Shown: in pieces, positions 39,584 to 41,915 of the stretch
Position numbering within the stretch: the first letter of the stretch is position 1
Layout of the letters: each line of letters starts with the position of its first letter
NCBI GenBank assembly: GCA_944363915.1
Contig: CALVVR010000010.1
Location: 1 to 41,915, forward strand
Reading direction: 5' to 3'
DNA length: 41,915 nucleotides
From: an uncultured Bacilli bacterium
GTDB taxonomy: Bacteria > Bacillota_I > Bacilli_A > RF39 > UBA660
Program-made: the position numbers and the translations under genes
The notes under the pieces: generated by a model
Databases searched by the model: none
What the model saw: the letters and a program-made list of their open reading frames with translations, nothing else
What the model was told of the DNA's origin: nothing

Positions 39584-39937
39584 ATGAATTATTATCCTTA
39601 CTATACAGTTATTCCTTATACAACTTTAACACCAATTGCTCGTGGTGGTGGACTACGTTCTTTATTAGGTGGTATCAAATGGAGTTCAATTTTAAATGGA
39701 ACGCAAAAAACACTTGGAATAGTTAATCAAGCTATTCCTATTATTAAACAAGCAGGTCCAGTTATTAATAACGCTAAAACGATGTTTCGAGTTATGAGTG
39801 AATTTAAAAAAGTTGATTCAGTACCACTAACAAATACAGTTAATGAAAATAAACAAACTGAGCAAAATACAAACGATATAAATAAAAGTAGCGAAAAGAT
39901 TAACTACAAGCAAAATGGACCAGTTTTTTTTCAATAA
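39584..39937 (+). CDS. YqfQ-like (VrrA-type) protein, probably sporulation-linked
   Basis: 117 residues. RGGGLRSLLGGIKWSSILNG followed by TQKTLGIVNQAIPIIKQAGP and AKTMFRVMSEFK matches the YqfQ family pattern (RGGGL..., W..iLn..QktLg..nq..P...q.gp). The N-terminus is Tyr/Thr/Pro-rich and the tail is polar and repetitive. YqfQ/VrrA proteins are associated with spores in Bacillus. GAAAGGAGG is a strong ribosome site. Upstream CATATAATA (39554-39562) resembles a mother-cell sigma-K -10 box, with AC 15 bases before it, which is suggestive only. Confidence 0.68.
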   Translation: MNYYPYYTVIPYTTLTPIARGGGLRSLLGGIKWSSILNGTQKTLGIVNQAIPIIKQAGPVINNAKTMFRVMSEFKKVDSVPLTNTVNENKQTEQNTNDINKSSEKINYKQNGPVFFQ

Positions 39938-39964
39938 AAAGCCACGAAAATGTGACTTTTTATT
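39936..39964. terminator. Bidirectional terminator between yqfQ-like gene and typA
   Basis: AAAAAGCCAC and GTGACTTTTT form a stem with one mismatch and T runs on both strands, between convergent genes. Confidence 0.7.
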
Positions 39965-41771
39965 TTTTACTATCAGCTTTTTTCCGTAATTCTGTATTAA
40001 GAATTTTCTTTCTTAAACGATAACTTAAAGGTGTAACTTCAACTAATTCATCATTATTAATATAATCTAGACAAACTTCTAAACTCAACTGACGTGGTCG
40101 TTTTAAGACAACGGTATGATCACTACCACTAGCACGGGTATTGGTTAGTTTTTTTCCTTTAACAACATTGACAGCCAAATCATTATCATGATTATTTTCG
40201 CCAACAATCATGCCTTCATAAACCTCAGCACCAGGTTCGATAAACATAACTCCTCTATCTTCTAATTGTCCTAAAGCATAAGCTGTTGCTTTTCCATTTT
40301 CCATTGATACTAAGACACCAGCTTTTCTTTGACCAACTTTAGATCCAGCTAATTTACGATATTCTTTAAAAGTATGATTAATAATACCATAACCTTTAGT
40401 CATTGTCATAAATTCTGTCATGAAGCCAATTAATCCTCTTGAAGGAACCGTATAATTTAGTCTTACTTGATTATCACGATTGGTCATATTAACCATTTCC
40501 CCTTCACGATTGCCTATTGCTTCGATAACTGAACCAACATATTCTTCTGGAACTTCAATTAAAACATCTTCAAAAGGTTCACACATAATGCCATCAATTT
40601 CTTTTATTATTACTTGTGGTTTAGAAACCTGTAATTCGAATCCTTCGCGACGCATATTTTCAATTAAAATTGATAGATGCAATTCCCCACGACCAGATAC
40701 AATAAATGATTCATTATCATTTGGTTCAACTTTTAAAGAGACATCTTTTTCTGTTTCTTTATATAATCTTTCTTCAATTTTTCGAGCTGTTAATATTTTC
40801 CCTTCTTTACCACAAAATGGACTAGTATTAACACCAAAAGTCATTTGTAAAGTTGGTTCGTCTATCTTAAGTAAAGGTAGAGCTTCTTCTTGACCAACCG
40901 TACAGACAGTTTCCCCTACTTCAATATCAGGTAATCCTGCTATAGCAACAATTTCACCAGCTTTAGCTTCATTTACTTCAATTCTTTTAAGTCCTAAAAA
41001 ACCATACATTTTTTGAATTCTAAATTGTTTAATCGAACCATCTCTTCTGACACAAGATACCATTTCGCCCACTTTAGCTTTTCCTCTTTTTACTCTTCCT
41101 ATACCAATTCTTCCAACAAAATCATTATAATCTAATAAAGCAGGTTGGAATTGAAAACCACCTTCTAATGAAGCATTAGGAGCTGGTATATAATTAATAA
41201 TTGCTTCTAAAATTGGTGCCATTGTTTTTTCTTGTTTTTCAATTTCTGGATAAATACTCGAAGTTCCAGCTAACGCTGAGGCATAGACAACTGGGAAATC
41301 TAATTGATCGATATCTGCTCCTAATTCGATAAATAAATCTAATACTTCATCGACAACTTCTTTAGGACGCGCTGACGGTTTATCGATTTTATTAACGACA
41401 ACAATCGGCGTTACTCCAGCGTCAAGTGCTTTTTTTAAGACAAAACGAGTTTGTGGCATTGTTCCTTCATAAGCATCAACTACCAATAATACTCCTTCAA
41501 CCATATTCATAATACGTTCAACTTCGCCACCAAAATCAGCATGTCCTGGTGTATCTAAAATGTTAATACGATATCCATCATAATTAATAGCTGTTGTTTT
41601 AGCTAAAATAGTTATGCCTCTTTCTTTTTCTAAATCATTTGAGTCCATTGATAAATCAGCAACATTTTCGTTTTCTCTAAATGTTCCTGATGCTTGCAAT
41701 AACTTGTCAACCAAAGTTGTTTTACCATGGTCAACATGGGCAATAATTGCAATATTTCTGATTTTTTCCAT
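39960..41771 (-). CDS. typA: Ribosome-binding GTPase TypA/BipA
   Basis: 603 residues. G1 motif AHVDHGKTT near 11-19, switch I ERGITI, G3 [13 protein letters not shown]4 NKID near 126 and G5 ASAL. Then come EF-Tu-like domain 2, the EF-G-like domains (MEPF-type region [20 protein letters not shown]) and the TypA-specific C-terminal domain ([17 protein letters not shown]). It acts on ribosomes, in assembly and stress adaptation. ATG 41771 follows GGGAGTGGAATT; earlier in-frame starts overlap that site. Confidence 0.97.
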   Translation of the reverse strand: MEKIRNIAIIAHVDHGKTTLVDKLLQASGTFRENENVADLSMDSNDLEKERGITILAKTTAINYDGYRINILDTPGHADFGGEVERIMNMVEGVLLVVDAYEGTMPQTRFVLKKALDAGVTPIVVVNKIDKPSARPKEVVDEVLDLFIELGADIDQLDFPVVYASALAGTSSIYPEIEKQEKTMAPILEAIINYIPAPNASLEGGFQFQPALLDYNDFVGRIGIGRVKRGKAKVGEMVSCVRRDGSIKQFRIQKMYGFLGLKRIEVNEAKAGEIVAIAGLPDIEVGETVCTVGQEEALPLLKIDEPTLQMTFGVNTSPFCGKEGKILTARKIEERLYKETEKDVSLKVEPNDNESFIVSGRGELHLSILIENMRREGFELQVSKPQVIIKEIDGIMCEPFEDVLIEVPEEYVGSVIEAIGNREGEMVNMTNRDNQVRLNYTVPSRGLIGFMTEFMTMTKGYGIINHTFKEYRKLAGSKVGQRKAGVLVSMENGKATAYALGQLEDRGVMFIEPGAEVYEGMIVGENNHDNDLAVNVVKGKKLTNTRASGSDHTVVLKRPRQLSLEVCLDYINNDELVEVTPLSYRLRKKILNTELRKKADSKK

Positions 41772-41796
41772 AATTCCACTCCCAATCAACTAAAGA

Positions 41797-41825
41797 ATTA
41801 TAGCATTTTTAAGATTATTTGTAAA
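41797..41825 (-). promoter_or_regulatory. Promoter of typA
   Basis: Minus-strand TTTACA (41820-41825) and TATAAT (41797-41802) with a 17-base spacer, about 25 bases before the start codon. Confidence 0.7.
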
Positions 41826-41915
41826 GTTTTAATGATATAATATGTCTTAAATTTGTGATAAATTCCTATTATAAGTTTATTTATGAATAATTCCTAAAAT
41901 TCTACAACAAAATGT

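Noticed and set aside
39544-39726. A second plus-strand frame overlapping the yqfQ-like gene
   Set aside because: The strong GGAGG site and the family match belong to the frame starting at 39584.
40480-40893. A 137-residue plus-strand frame inside typA
   Set aside because: Antisense shadow of a conserved gene, with no ribosome site and no recognisable domain.
1-41915. A DGR-type reverse transcriptase or accessory gene (Avd) within the window
   Set aside because: None of the reading frames carries reverse-transcriptase motifs; the machinery must lie elsewhere if it exists.
1-41915. CRISPR arrays, tRNA and rRNA genes
   Set aside because: No regularly spaced short repeats and no cloverleaf or rRNA-like sequence were seen on either strand.

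Overview
The window is very AT-rich DNA from a low-GC Gram-positive bacterium. I read it as a Bacilli or Mycoplasmatota-neighbourhood gut lineage. This rests on the gene set (pheST behind a T-box, proS, mutL, radC, typA, lspA, rluD, lemA), on AGGTGA/GGAGG ribosome sites before nearly every gene, and on TTGACA/TATAAT promoters. lspA, rluD and spoIIP end in TGA, so TGA is a stop here, unlike in Mycoplasma. Three genes look sporulation-related (sspI-like, spoIIP, yqfQ-like), so the lineage may form endospores or descend from spore formers.

Layout. 1-1780: the 5' end of a prepilin gene cut by the window edge, then a dead IS3/IS150-type element and a short IS-end-like repeat. 1783-5862: M23 peptidase, a four-gene envelope operon (lipoprotein, disordered protein, DUF948-like, YtxH) and trmB. 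5934-10485: a small Met/Pro/Gln-rich protein, an Rpn-type nuclease, lemA-DUF2207, an sspI-like gene, an unidentified structured RNA and rpoZ. 10557-12933: a RecB-like/DEDD nuclease (DUF2779) coupled to a divergent NERD membrane protein. 13231-15516: a complete 761-residue prepilin-like protein. 15928-18798: radC, a small membrane protein and proS. 18935-21157: a GNAT gene, then a metallophosphoesterase/KilA-N pair bracketed by a duplicated GNAT 3' end. 21207-24270: mutL, a DUF3800 stub, a second candidate small RNA and a Fic toxin/antitoxin pair. 24323-27960: T-box-pheS-pheT. 27964-29829: three uncharacterised genes. 29884-36647: Y-family polymerase, spoIIP, CBS/DRTGG pyrophosphatase, rhomboid protease, rluD and lspA. 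36705-39462: prepilin peptidase and an unusually long PilC/GspF protein. 39584-41771: yqfQ-like gene and typA.

Main result. The pilus-type secretion genes form one system spread over the window: two prepilins with an almost identical 5' end and promoter, their peptidase, and the inner-membrane platform protein. The complete prepilin ends in a domain resembling the formylglycine-generating-enzyme/C-type-lectin fold. Its last 150 bases (13231-13380) are 54% G+C by my count, in surroundings that are far more AT-rich, and 42 of its 49 sense codons end in C or T. This fits a variable repeat of a diversity-generating retroelement (DGR), which would make it a hypervariable pilus-displayed adhesin. 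The reverse transcriptase and template repeat are not in this window, so this is an inference to be tested in the flanking genome. No tRNA, rRNA or CRISPR array was seen.
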